Of a DNA stretch of 18,834 nt, positions 8,331 through 14,941 are shown in pieces (within the stretch, counting starts at the first letter, position 1; the number at the start of each line of letters is the position of its first letter). The stretch is from CAZWEJ01 sp964632435. Lineage in GTDB: Bacteria; Patescibacteriota; Saccharimonadia; UBA4664; SCTI01. A program made the translations under genes and the position numbers. The stretch covers positions 1 to 18,834 of the forward strand of contig CAZWEJ010000011.1 in assembly GCA_964632435.1 (NCBI GenBank), given 5' to 3'. Below the pieces are notes generated by a model. That model saw only the letters and a program-made list of their open reading frames with translations, did not search any database and was not told the origin of the DNA.

Positions 8331-9116
8331 ATGGATGTATTGCAGGCTTTTATCTTAGGTGTTGTTCAGGGATTAACCGAATTTATACCTGTCTCTAGCT
8401 CCGGCCATTTAATCGTTGTTGGCCAGGCAATCAATTTTCAGCACAGCAGTTTAGGTTTTGATACCGCTCTAGATATTGGTACACTGGCAGCGCTATTTAT
8501 CTTCTTCCGCAAGGACATCAAGGACCTAATGATTGGCCTGGTGAAGAAGACCGATCACAGTAAGTTGTCATGGTTAATGGCTCTTGCCACGATTCCGGCG
8601 GTTATTGCCGGCATATTGATTCAAGATTTAGCAGAAACAGTTTTTCGTTCTACCCAGTTGGTTGCATTCAACCTGATTTGGGTGGCCTTTGTGATGCTAG
8701 CGGCCGACCATCTAGCACGACGTAACCTTGATCTTAAGGACCTGGGAGTTGGGCGGGCGCTTTCGATTGGGTTCGCGCAATGTCTAGCCTTGATTCCAGG
8801 TGTGTCGCGGTCTGGGATTACCATCAGTGCGGGATTGTTGACCGGGTTGAAAGGGGAGGCCGCCACCAGGTTCTCGTTCCTGCTTTCTGGGCCAATTATT
8901 TTAGGTGCAACCCTCAAGGTTATGATTGAGCCATCGAATTTTAAGCTACTCACTGCCGAACCAGCGCTATATATTGCAGGCATTCTTGGAGCCTTTATTG
9001 CTGGAATTTTTGCGATACGCTTCATGATCCGGTATCTGGCGAATCACGGACTTAAAATTTTTGCTTACTACCGAATTGTAGTGGGCCTAATCATCATTAT
9101 ATTCAATATCCAGTAG
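8331..9116 (+). CDS. uppP: Undecaprenyl-diphosphatase UppP (BacA)
   Basis: This 261-residue integral membrane phosphatase converts undecaprenyl diphosphate to the monophosphate, recycling the lipid carrier for peptidoglycan and other surface polymers; overexpression of the family gives bacitracin resistance. Both signature loops are intact: QGLTEFIPVSSSGH near the N-terminus, with Glu17, Ser22-24 and His26, and PGVSRSG at 156-162 with Arg160. Length and hydrophobic profile (about eight segments) match the family. The start at 8331 fits the leaderless spacing and the usual MDxLQAxxLGxVQG N-terminus. It follows the O-antigen-ligase-like gene by 8 nt. Confidence 0.97.
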   Translation: MDVLQAFILGVVQGLTEFIPVSSSGHLIVVGQAINFQHSSLGFDTALDIGTLAALFIFFRKDIKDLMIGLVKKTDHSKLSWLMALATIPAVIAGILIQDLAETVFRSTQLVAFNLIWVAFVMLAADHLARRNLDLKDLGVGRALSIGFAQCLALIPGVSRSGITISAGLLTGLKGEAATRFSFLLSGPIILGATLKVMIEPSNFKLLTAEPALYIAGILGAFIAGIFAIRFMIRYLANHGLKIFAYYRIVVGLIIIIFNIQ

Positions 9117-9154
9117 CCAACTTCATCTGTAATTGGTATCCTGGGTGGTATCGC

Positions 9155-10432
9155 ATGAAATACAAAATCTCTACATTGCCCAACAATTTAAGGGTTGTAA
9201 CTACCGAGATGCCCGAGGCTTATAGCGCCACGGTATCTGTTGCTGTTGGAGTAGGAAGTCGCTATGAAAGCCTCAAAGACAACAATGGGGTTTCGCATTT
9301 TGTTGAGCACCTCCTCTTTAAGGGCACCAAGAATCGGCCAAGTACTCGTAAGATTACAGAGAAAATTGATGCGGTTGGTGGTAAAGCTAATGCCTATACC
9401 AACAACGAGATGACTGATTATTTTGTGAGGGTTCCATATCAACATATTGAGCTTGGTATGGATATCGTTTCTGATATGGTTCAAAACCCGCTTTTTGATC
9501 CCGTTGAGATTGATAAAGAACGCAACGTTGTTCTTGAAGAAATGAATGTATACAGGGACGATCCCTCAAGTTATGTTCATACTTTGACGCCAAAATTATT
9601 GTGGCCTGATCACCCAGTATCTTTTGAGATTCTTGGCACAGAGGATGTTATTCGCTACATAACGCCCGAAAATATTACGAAATTCCATGCCAAATATTAT
9701 CAGCCAGGCAACATGGTCGTGTCTTGCGCCGGACGAGTTAAGCATGAGGACATGGTTAAGCTGGCAGAGAAGTATTTTGGCGATATGAAAGATCAAAAAA
9801 TCGAGCCTTTTAAAAAGGTTGGGAAGAGTCTTTCTAAAAGGGTAGTAAGCGAATTAGAAAAAGATACGGCCCAGACTCACATGGTGATTGCTTCAAGAGG
9901 GTACTCATTTAATAGCAAGAATGCAGCTGCCGCCAACGTTCTGGCTACAATTCTCGGTGGCGGACTTAGCTCAAGACTTTTCGAGACGGTTAGAGAGCAG
10001 AAGGGACTTGCCTACAGTGTCGGGGCTCACACGGGTAACTTTATTGATACCGGGGAGTTCGAGATTTATGCCGGGGTAAATACTGCCAAGGCCCCCGAAG
10101 CAATTGAGGCCATCATTGAAGAGCTGGTTAAGATATCTAAAGAGAAGGTTGGTCAAAAAGAGCTAAACAAAGCTAAGCAGCAGCTTACAGGTTCATTGCA
10201 GATGGCGATGGAAAATAATCTCGTTGCCGCCGACAGAGGAGCAACCCAAATGTTGCTCACGGGTAAGGTAAAAAGTATCGATCAAACATTAGCCGAAATC
10301 GATAAGGTTACATCTGAAAAGCTTCAAGAAGTGGCCAAGGAAATGCTTGCTCTTGATGGCTTACGACTAGGTATTATCTCGGCGGATACTCAACCGGCAG
10401 CCACAAAATTTGCTCAACTAACATCAAAGTAG
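9155..10432 (+). CDS. M16-family zinc metalloprotease (insulinase/processing-peptidase type)
   Basis: This 425-residue soluble peptidase has the inverted zinc motif HFVEH: His48, Glu51 (general base) and His52. The downstream glutamate ligand is in VLEEMNVYRDDP, Glu128/129, at the family spacing of about 75 residues. The C-terminal half holds the R/Y substrate-contact region SSRLFETVREQKGLAYSVGA, typical of the MPP-beta/YmxG/PqqL group. So both the catalytic half and the non-catalytic half are present. No signal peptide is seen, so a cytoplasmic location is likely. There is no clear -10/6-nt pattern before ATG 9155, only a weak GGGTGG. It is followed by ndk after 11 nt and probably co-transcribed. 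The substrate is unknown. Confidence 0.94.
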   Translation: MKYKISTLPNNLRVVTTEMPEAYSATVSVAVGVGSRYESLKDNNGVSHFVEHLLFKGTKNRPSTRKITEKIDAVGGKANAYTNNEMTDYFVRVPYQHIELGMDIVSDMVQNPLFDPVEIDKERNVVLEEMNVYRDDPSSYVHTLTPKLLWPDHPVSFEILGTEDVIRYITPENITKFHAKYYQPGNMVVSCAGRVKHEDMVKLAEKYFGDMKDQKIEPFKKVGKSLSKRVVSELEKDTAQTHMVIASRGYSFNSKNAAAANVLATILGGGLSSRLFETVREQKGLAYSVGAHTGNFIDTGEFEIYAGVNTAKAPEAIEAIIEELVKISKEKVGQKELNKAKQQLTGSLQMAMENNLVAADRGATQMLLTGKVKSIDQTLAEIDKVTSEKLQEVAKEMLALDGLRLGIISADTQPAATKFAQLTSK

Positions 10433-10438
10433 AAGGAG
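10432..10438 (+). promoter_or_regulatory. Shine-Dalgarno site of ndk
   Basis: GAAGGAG runs just before ATG 10444 with a short A/T spacer and starts on the last base of the M16 stop codon. It is one of the strongest ribosome sites in the window, and it belongs to an operon-internal gene. Confidence 0.7.
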
Positions 10439-10443
10439 ATAAA

Positions 10444-10959
10444 ATGGAACGAACACTTATCATATTCAAACCTGACGCCGTGCAACGCGGATTGGTTGGC
10501 GAAATCTTAACCCGCTTCGAGAAGGTTGGACTCAAGATTGTTGGTATGAAGATGCTTCAACCAGATGTGGACCATTATCATCATCATTACGAAACCATTG
10601 GAAAGATGATTTCTAGAAGGGGAGAGGAGACCTTCAATATCACACTAGATATGATGCAAAGTGGCCCTGTTATTGCAGCTGTTCTTGAAGGTGTTGAGTC
10701 CGTTAGTTTGGTGCGAAAGATGGTTGGTGGAACAGAGCCAAAGAGTGCGCATCCGGGTACAATCCGTGGGGACTACTCTCACATGAGCTACGCCCATGGT
10801 GATTCTCAAAACGTCGGTATTCCAAATCTTATTCATGCTTCCGGGGACCCAGAAGAAGCCGAGCAGGAGATAGGGCACTGGTTTAGCGACGCTGAGCTTT
10901 ACGATTACGAAGCAGCTCACGAAAAGTTTACTCAAACTACGAAGAAGCACAAAAAGTAG
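10444..10959 (+). CDS. ndk: Nucleoside diphosphate kinase
   Basis: This 171-residue enzyme transfers the gamma phosphate between nucleoside triphosphates and diphosphates through a phospho-histidine. Visible features are Lys9 in IFKPDAVQRG, Arg91, Thr97, HPGTIRGD with Arg108, Asn128, and the phospho-acceptor His131 in NLIHASGD. It is longer than the usual 130-150 residues. About ten extra residues lie between RGD (108-110) and NLIHAS (128-133), and the C-terminal tail is lysine-rich. The RN pair normally before the active site is PN here. Longer forms of this loop exist in some other NDK sequences, so activity is expected. Start and strong Shine-Dalgarno are clear. It is probably co-transcribed with the M16 gene. 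Confidence 0.96.
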   Translation: MERTLIIFKPDAVQRGLVGEILTRFEKVGLKIVGMKMLQPDVDHYHHHYETIGKMISRRGEETFNITLDMMQSGPVIAAVLEGVESVSLVRKMVGGTEPKSAHPGTIRGDYSHMSYAHGDSQNVGIPNLIHASGDPEEAEQEIGHWFSDAELYDYEAAHEKFTQTTKKHKK

Positions 10960-10968
10960 AATAATTCC

Positions 10969-11044
10969 TGGCGCCCCGAGAGAGATTCGAACTCCCGACG
11001 CCCTCCTTAGGACGGAGGCGCTCTATCCACTGAGCTATCGGGGC
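10969..11044 (-). tRNA. tRNA-Arg (anticodon CCT)
   Basis: The minus strand gives a full cloverleaf. The acceptor GCCCCGA pairs with TCGGGGC, the D-arm contains AGCTCAGTGGATAGAGC, and the anticodon stem CCTCC/GGAGG encloses loop GTCCTAA with anticodon CCT. The T-arm is GGGAGTTCGAATCTCTC-like. The discriminator base is G and the CCA end is encoded (10969-10971). It decodes AGG. It lies between ndk and the PH-domain gene on the opposite strand. Confidence 0.97.
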
Positions 11045-11053
11045 AACGGTCAG

Positions 11054-11059
11054 ATTATA
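11054..11059 (-). promoter_or_regulatory. -10 element of tRNA-Arg
   Basis: A perfect TATAAT on the minus strand lies 9 nt before the mature tRNA 5' end at 11044, a typical tRNA promoter position. No strong -35 is seen at 17 nt; TTGCCA occurs at a 21-nt spacing. Confidence 0.5.
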
Positions 11060-11103
11060 TCAGATTGACACGAGCATGGCTGGCAAAACGGCTGTGCTTA
11101 TCT

Positions 11104-11109
11104 TACAAT
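11104..11109 (+). promoter_or_regulatory. -10 element of the PH-domain gene (leaderless)
   Basis: TACAAT is followed by exactly six bases and ATG 11116. This spacing favours the start at 11116 over the longer reading frame from 11065, which would include the promoter in the coding sequence. Confidence 0.6.
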
Positions 11110-11115
11110 TCGGGT

Positions 11116-11643
11116 ATGTCTAAGCGTCCCAAAGGCGAGCCAAAAGAATTCCCAGGACAGCATCCTGGGGAAGAGGTTCAAGAAGTCTTTAATCAGCATC
11201 CAATAGTGTTGAGATGGCCTTTGATTTGGGGGATGCTTGCGATTCTTTTTGGCTTAGGGCCTTTAATGTTATTTCCACTTTCAAACCTGGCACTCGAAAT
11301 TGCCCTAATCGTTCCTGTTTTATCTTTCTGCTACTGGTTCTATAAGTGGATGAACTGGCATTACAGCGTAAATATCATTACAAGCCAGCGACTAATCGTT
11401 ATCAATCAAAAAGGTCTCTTTAATCGAAAGGTAAAAGAGGTTGGTTTTGAAAAAGTTCAGTCGATTAACTACCACATTAAAGGTATTCAGGCGGCTCTTC
11501 TAAAGTATGGTGATATCACACTCGAAACATATACCGGGAACTGGGTTCTTAAAGATATATACCACCCAGAGGAGATTCACAGCATTATGATGGATATGAC
11601 TCACAAAATCTCTCAGGCATCCTCGACACCGCCGGAGAGATAA
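11116..11643 (+). CDS. Bacterial PH-domain (bPH2/YdbT-type) membrane protein
   Basis: This 175-residue protein has a hydrophilic, proline-rich N-terminus, two closely spaced transmembrane segments (LIWGMLAILFGLGPLMLFPL and LALEIALIVPVLSFCYWFYKW), then a soluble domain. The domain begins with WHYSVNIITSQRLIVINQKGLFNRKVKEVGFEKVQSI, the typical bacterial PH domain (DUF304/bPH2) signature of polymer-forming YdbS/YdbT-like proteins. The start at 11116 (MSKRPKGE) is chosen by the leaderless promoter. The earlier in-frame start at 11065 would give an unlikely N-terminus and overlaps the tRNA-Arg promoter region. The exact role is unknown; the family is linked to membrane or envelope stress functions. 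The parvulin gene follows after 34 nt. Confidence 0.85.
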   Translation: MSKRPKGEPKEFPGQHPGEEVQEVFNQHPIVLRWPLIWGMLAILFGLGPLMLFPLSNLALEIALIVPVLSFCYWFYKWMNWHYSVNIITSQRLIVINQKGLFNRKVKEVGFEKVQSINYHIKGIQAALLKYGDITLETYTGNWVLKDIYHPEEIHSIMMDMTHKISQASSTPPER

Positions 11644-11663
11644 GGTAGCATTGAATACAGCAT

Positions 11664-11669
11664 AAGGAG
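11664..11669 (+). promoter_or_regulatory. Shine-Dalgarno deciding a TTG start
   Basis: AAGGAG is followed by 8 nt and TTG 11678. No ATG lies nearby in this frame, so the site supports TTG as the start of the foldase gene. Confidence 0.65.
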
Positions 11670-11677
11670 TTTTACTG

Positions 11678-12754
11678 TTGGAAGAGAAGAAGAAGCCGGC
11701 ACGTAAACCGGCTGCCAAAAAGCCGGCTGCCGTAGCTAAACCTAAAGAAAGCAAGCCGGTTGCAGAAGCAGCTGTAGCTTCGAGCGTAATGCCCGAAGGC
11801 GCTAATGATGGAGGGAAGAAGCTCAATATTAAGGTCAACAAAAAGAAGGCTGCCATTATTGGTGGTTCAATTCTTGGCGTAATCCTTCTTCTGATACTCC
11901 TATTCGGCATCCTTATTTATAAATACAAGAGCGACAACCGTGTCGTTCAGGTAGTTTCCAGCATTGTTCCTTACCCAGCAGAAATAGTTGATGGTGCTTG
12001 GGTAACGTACTCCACATATTTGTTTGAAGTTAACTCCATCAAGAACTACTACCAGAGTCAAACCGGCGAAGGTGGTGGCGAAGCTATCGACTTTAAGTCT
12101 GATGAGGGCAAGAAGCGCCTCAAGCAGCTCCAAGAGCAGGTTCTAACTCAACTCCAGGAAGAGGCGATCATAAAGCAAATCGCTCGTGAGCAAAAAGTTA
12201 CAGTTAGTAGCAAAGAAGTAAAAGAGCAGGTTGATCAAATCACCAAGTCTGCCGGTGGAGAAGAGAAGGTTAACGAAGTTCTAAAGAAGTTTTACGGATG
12301 GGATAAGGCTGATCTTGAGCAGAAGATAAAGTTCCAGCTCCTAAAGCAGAAGACTGCAGAGAAGTTGCAGAACGACGAGAGCATCAACGCTCAGGCTAAA
12401 GCTAAGGCCGAGGATGTGCTCAAGCAGGTTCAAGCAGGTGGTGATTTTGCAGAGCTCGCAAAGAAGAACTCACAGGATAGCTCGGCAGCCAATGGTGGTG
12501 ATCTTGGTTTCTTTGGCAAAGGTCAAATGGTTCCAGAGTTTGAAAAGGCAGCATTTGAGCTTCAGCCAGGTCAGACATCGGGAATTGTTAAGACCAAGTA
12601 CGGATACCACATCATCAAGGTTACTAACAAGAAAGATGATCAGGTACAGGCATCGCACATCCTAATCAAAGGTGTTGATTTTGACCAGTACGTAAAGGAT
12701 AAGCTCCAGAAGGCAAAAGACGAGGGTAAAGTAGACGTCTACATCAAGCCTTAA
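11678..12754 (+). CDS. Membrane-anchored parvulin-type peptidyl-prolyl isomerase / foldase (PrsA/SurA-like)
   Basis: This 358-residue protein begins with a Lys/Ala/Pro-rich cytoplasmic segment (about 1-54). A single membrane anchor (about 55-83, IIGGSILGVILLLILLFGILIY) follows, then an extracytoplasmic chaperone region of SurA_N type (about 105-225). The rotamase domain is at about 234-325, with DFAELAKKNSQDSSAANGGDLGFFGKGQMVPEFEKAAF and TKYGYHIIKV, the hallmark parvulin motifs. These proteins fold secreted proteins outside the membrane; here pilins, the adhesin or the neighbouring HEXXH protein are possible clients, by inference only. It has a TTG start with a clear Shine-Dalgarno. It is probably co-transcribed with the PH-domain gene, while the next gene has its own promoter. 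Confidence 0.93.
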   Translation: MEEKKKPARKPAAKKPAAVAKPKESKPVAEAAVASSVMPEGANDGGKKLNIKVNKKKAAIIGGSILGVILLLILLFGILIYKYKSDNRVVQVVSSIVPYPAEIVDGAWVTYSTYLFEVNSIKNYYQSQTGEGGGEAIDFKSDEGKKRLKQLQEQVLTQLQEEAIIKQIAREQKVTVSSKEVKEQVDQITKSAGGEEKVNEVLKKFYGWDKADLEQKIKFQLLKQKTAEKLQNDESINAQAKAKAEDVLKQVQAGGDFAELAKKNSQDSSAANGGDLGFFGKGQMVPEFEKAAFELQPGQTSGIVKTKYGYHIIKVTNKKDDQVQASHILIKGVDFDQYVKDKLQKAKDEGKVDVYIKP

Positions 12755-12763
12755 AAGCTGAGT

Positions 12764-12769
12764 TACAAT
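12764..12769 (+). promoter_or_regulatory. -10 element of the HEXXH protein gene (leaderless)
   Basis: TACAAT is followed by six bases and ATG 12776. It lies in the 21-nt gap after the foldase stop, so this gene can be transcribed independently without a leader. Confidence 0.6.
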
Positions 12770-12775
12770 TAATTC

Positions 12776-13633
12776 ATGGCCCGGTTTTTAAAAAACCTAC
12801 TAAAAGTCGCTCTGTCATTATCAATCGTTGGCGGAGCGATTTGGCTTGTATTCAATTACACAGCCCTTCTAGATTGGTATTACCTCAAGGATTACAAGCC
12901 AACCGCGCAGATAGAGTCTCTTGCCACTCAGTCGACCATGACGGAGGAGGGGAGAAAGTACTTCTATCGAGCCGATCCTCAGATAAATCAAGACAGGCAG
13001 ACACTGGCGCAAAACTGTAGGATCGAGGACCAGGAGACCATAGAGTTGGGCTGCTATCTATCTAACAATCACATTTATCTTCTTGAAATTAAGCAGCCTG
13101 AGCTAGAGCAGCAAATGGCAGTTACGGCTGCTCACGAAATGTTACATGCAGTCTACGACAGGTTAAGCGTTCGAGAAAGAAATGAGCTAAACGCTCAACT
13201 TAGAGAAGCGGCAGCTAACATCAATAACCCTAAATTGCAGGAAAGGCTTAAGGATTATGGGCAGCTTGAACCGGGAGAAGAGGATAACGAGCTTCACTCG
13301 ATTCTAGGTACGGAATTTGGCGGCTTGCCCCCAGGATTGGAAGCGCACTATGCTAAGTATATTTCGAATAGAGCGCAGGTTGTGGCACTGAGCGATCAGT
13401 TCAATAAGACTTTTGATGGTTTAAGGGCAGAAATTTCTGATCTAGACCGACAGATTCAGGCAACTAGAGCAAGGATGGAGGTTCTTAAGCAGCGCAATCA
13501 GATTGATGCATATAATAGTTTGGTTCCGGGAATTAATGCGGATATTACAATCTACAACTCGAAAGTTGATTTATATAACAAATACGCCAGCGTGTTGATG
13601 GGCAACGATCCGCTGGCTCCTGCTACTCAGTAA
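12776..13633 (+). CDS. Membrane-anchored HEXXH putative metallopeptidase
   Basis: This 285-residue protein has an N-terminal signal anchor (about 8-30, VALSLSIVGGAIWLVFNYTALL). A predicted extracytoplasmic domain carries TAAHEMLHAVYDRLS, a zinc-peptidase HEXXH motif with His120, Glu121 and His124. Glu172, His174 or Glu180 in NELHSILGTEFGGLP could supply the third ligand. Two cysteines (CRIEDQ and GCYLSNN) flank a segment before the motif and may pair. The C-terminal third (about 205-270) is predicted coiled coil (LDRQIQATRARMEVLKQRNQ). I do not recognise a named peptidase family. HEXXH in the sequence TAAHEMLH strongly suggests a gluzincin-type enzyme, but activity is inferred. It lies next to a secreted-protein foldase. 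Its stop codon overlaps the left arm of the inverted repeat at 13632. Confidence 0.82.
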   Translation: MARFLKNLLKVALSLSIVGGAIWLVFNYTALLDWYYLKDYKPTAQIESLATQSTMTEEGRKYFYRADPQINQDRQTLAQNCRIEDQETIELGCYLSNNHIYLLEIKQPELEQQMAVTAAHEMLHAVYDRLSVRERNELNAQLREAAANINNPKLQERLKDYGQLEPGEEDNELHSILGTEFGGLPPGLEAHYAKYISNRAQVVALSDQFNKTFDGLRAEISDLDRQIQATRARMEVLKQRNQIDAYNSLVPGINADITIYNSKVDLYNKYASVLMGNDPLAPATQ

Positions 13634-13688
13634 TCTAAACAGTCAGTCGTGAGGCGCCGAATCCATTCGGCGCCCCTTCCATCACGAC
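13632..13688 (+). repeat. Left arm of an inverted repeat, interrupted by a hairpin segment
   Basis: The arm reads AATCTA-AAC-AGTCAG (13632-13646), then a 31-nt interruption, then TCCATCACGAC (13678-13688). Inverted on the other side of the GC-rich gene (14258-14283) the same sequence is continuous, with only the three bases after AATCTA differing. That is 23 of 26 positions identical. The left arm begins in the stop codon of the HEXXH gene, and its inner end reaches the stop codon of the 13688-14233 gene. Confidence 0.75.
13653..13674. terminator. Strong GC hairpin between convergent genes (possible terminator)
   Basis: GGCGCCGAA and TTCGGCGCC form a perfect 9-bp stem with loop TCCA. Outer arms AGTCGTGA (13645-13652) and TCACGACT (13682-13689) can add eight pairs across a 7-nt bulge. 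It lies between the convergent genes ending at 13633 and 13688, as a terminator would. No good T-run follows on either strand, so intrinsic termination is unproven. Confidence 0.5.
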
Positions 13689-14233
13689 TAGGCGGCGATG
13701 TCCTCGCCTGCCATCCGCATCATGCGGATCTCCTCGCGTCCGCGTTCCCGACCAGGCCCCTTGTGGGGGTTGATCTTGCGCAGGCGAGAGAGCTTGTGGT
13801 GGTCGCGAGACTCACGAGCATCCAGAACGGCCCAGAGGTGTTTCCGCGTATCGGGGTCGCGCGGGGTGCGGGGGACATCCATGTCGTCATGGGGGAACGG
13901 CTTGTCGAGATCTCCGATCTCGTGAAGAACCCGGTGGTCCGATCCACGGTCAACGGGCAAACCGTTGAAAGTGACCGGAGCACCGAACTCCTGAGCCAGG
14001 GCGACGACATCGGTGTCGTCGAACGCCTCCTCGCCGGCGTGCAGCGCCTCAATGGCTGCCAGCATGTCGACTTCCGTGCCGACCTCAACTCCGCCGATTC
14101 CATCGGCGTAGAACGACTCGGTCCACCCGCAAGCATCGCGGTTGCCCTCGTCGATCTCCTCCCAATCGAGGTCGGGAGGGAGGTTTCGCCGAGTTCGTCT
14201 GATGACGATTTCGGCGCCCACATCGTCAAACAT
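13688..14233 (-). CDS. Hypothetical protein in GC-rich inverted-repeat unit
   Basis: This 181-residue acidic protein has no family I recognise. The N-terminal half is rich in Asp/Glu (DLDWEEIDEGNRDACGW, GTEVDMLAAIEALHAGEEAFDDTDVVALAQEFG). The C-terminal part turns basic (RKHLWAVLDARESRDHHKLSRLRKINPHKGPGRERGREEI). It has no membrane segment or signal peptide. Minus-strand coding is preferred because a purine-rich GAAGGGAAAG site precedes ATG 14233. The overlapping 207-codon plus frame would start at a GTG without a ribosome site and reads like an antisense shadow of GC-rich codons. Base composition is unlike its neighbours: 39 of 60 bases are G or C at 13741-13800 and again at 13861-13920, against 24 of 60 at 12841-12900. 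With the flanking inverted repeats this suggests horizontal acquisition. Confidence 0.65.
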   Translation of the reverse strand: MFDDVGAEIVIRRTRRNLPPDLDWEEIDEGNRDACGWTESFYADGIGGVEVGTEVDMLAAIEALHAGEEAFDDTDVVALAQEFGAPVTFNGLPVDRGSDHRVLHEIGDLDKPFPHDDMDVPRTPRDPDTRKHLWAVLDARESRDHHKLSRLRKINPHKGPGRERGREEIRMMRMAGEDIAA

Positions 14234-14257
14234 CTTTTTCTTTCCCTTCAGATGGGG

Positions 14258-14283
14258 GTCGTGATGGACTGACTACCTAGATT
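14258..14283 (-). repeat. Right arm of the inverted repeat (uninterrupted)
   Basis: Read on the minus strand this is AATCTA-GGT-AGTCAG followed directly by TCCATCACGAC, the intact partner of the split left arm at 13632-13688. It lies 24 nt upstream of the minus-strand gene's ATG, between that gene and its presumed promoter. Confidence 0.75.
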
Positions 14284-14370
14284 TCAAAGAATAATACACA
14301 ATAGCATAAGAACTTAAAAATGTCAATGCTTTTGATTGAGTTCAACTCCATAAATCAGTACTCTATGTAC

Positions 14371-14913
14371 ATGAATGTAAGTGAATACGAGAAGTTAAGG
14401 CGAAACTATAAGCCGGATAAAATTCGATATCTTCTGATTGCCGAATCCCCACCTCCGCCACCCGAGTTCGAAGGAAGCCGTCATTTTTATAGAACTGACA
14501 GACCAAGAAGAGACGATAGGCTGTTCCTGAATACTGTACGAGCTATATACTCCGGGGCCCTAAATCTGTCTGACGACCAGCTCGAGCAAGATAAGGAAAA
14601 CTGGCTCGAGCGATTAAAGCAGGATGGATTCTATATGACGGAGTCACTTGAGGAGTCGGTCAAGAAGGTGGTAAAGAAGCCGGAACGTCAGGAGAGAATA
14701 AAAAAGGCTCTACCTCGTCTGATTAGTAGAGTGGAAGAGCTGGCGGATGAAGATACAAAAATTGTGCTCATTAAGTCTAACGTTTTTGAAGTTGCATGTG
14801 AGCCTTTGGAGGAAGCAGGGTTCAATGTTTTGAATAAAGCATTGGTGGATTACCCTGGTTTTTGGAATCAAAAGGCGTACAGGGAAAAGCTATCGGATCT
14901 GATTAAGAGTTGA
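14371..14913 (+). CDS. Conserved hypothetical protein with IAESPP motif (possibly uracil-DNA-glycosylase-like fold)
   Basis: This 180-residue soluble protein starts MNVSEYEKLRRNYKPDKIRYLLIAESPPPPPEF and continues with HFYRTDR, FLNTVRAIYSG and IVLIKSNVFEVACEPLEEAGFNVLN. The LLIAESPP motif followed by an FYR motif recalls small bacterial proteins related to the uracil-DNA-glycosylase superfamily, where a GE-x-PG loop is usual. This is memory of family style, not a search result, and function is unassigned. Start 14371 is preferred because TACTCT lies exactly six bases upstream (weak leaderless pattern) and because the N-terminus MNVSEYEKL is natural. ATG 14320 would add 17 residues. Base composition is like the chromosome, unlike the GC-rich genes on either side. 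A hairpin follows the stop directly. Confidence 0.65.
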   Translation: MNVSEYEKLRRNYKPDKIRYLLIAESPPPPPEFEGSRHFYRTDRPRRDDRLFLNTVRAIYSGALNLSDDQLEQDKENWLERLKQDGFYMTESLEESVKKVVKKPERQERIKKALPRLISRVEELADEDTKIVLIKSNVFEVACEPLEEAGFNVLNKALVDYPGFWNQKAYREKLSDLIKS

Positions 14914-14937
14914 ACGCCCCGCGAAATGCGAGGCGTT
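14913..14937. terminator. Hairpin between convergent genes, probable bidirectional terminator
   Basis: AACGCCCCGC and GCGAGGCGTT form a 10-position stem with one mismatch around loop GAAAT. It starts at the last base of the TGA stop of the + gene, and lies 4 nt beyond the stop of the small minus-strand gene ending at 14942. T-runs are weak on both sides. Confidence 0.55.
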
Positions 14938-14941
14938 ATGT

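Noticed and set aside
11065..11115. N-terminal extension of the PH-domain protein
   Set aside because: It would place the -10 element TACAAT inside the coding sequence and has no ribosome site. ATG 11116 fits the leaderless spacing.
13645..13689. Integron attC-like site
   Set aside because: The hairpin with a bulge is suggestive, but no GTTRRRY core site and no integron-type integrase features were found; the Xer protein lacks the integron-specific insertion.
13649..14272. 207-codon plus-strand frame over the GC-rich unit
   Set aside because: It starts with GTG inside the hairpin arm, has no ribosome site, and its translation resembles the antisense of a GC-rich gene. The minus frame has an ATG and a purine-rich ribosome site.
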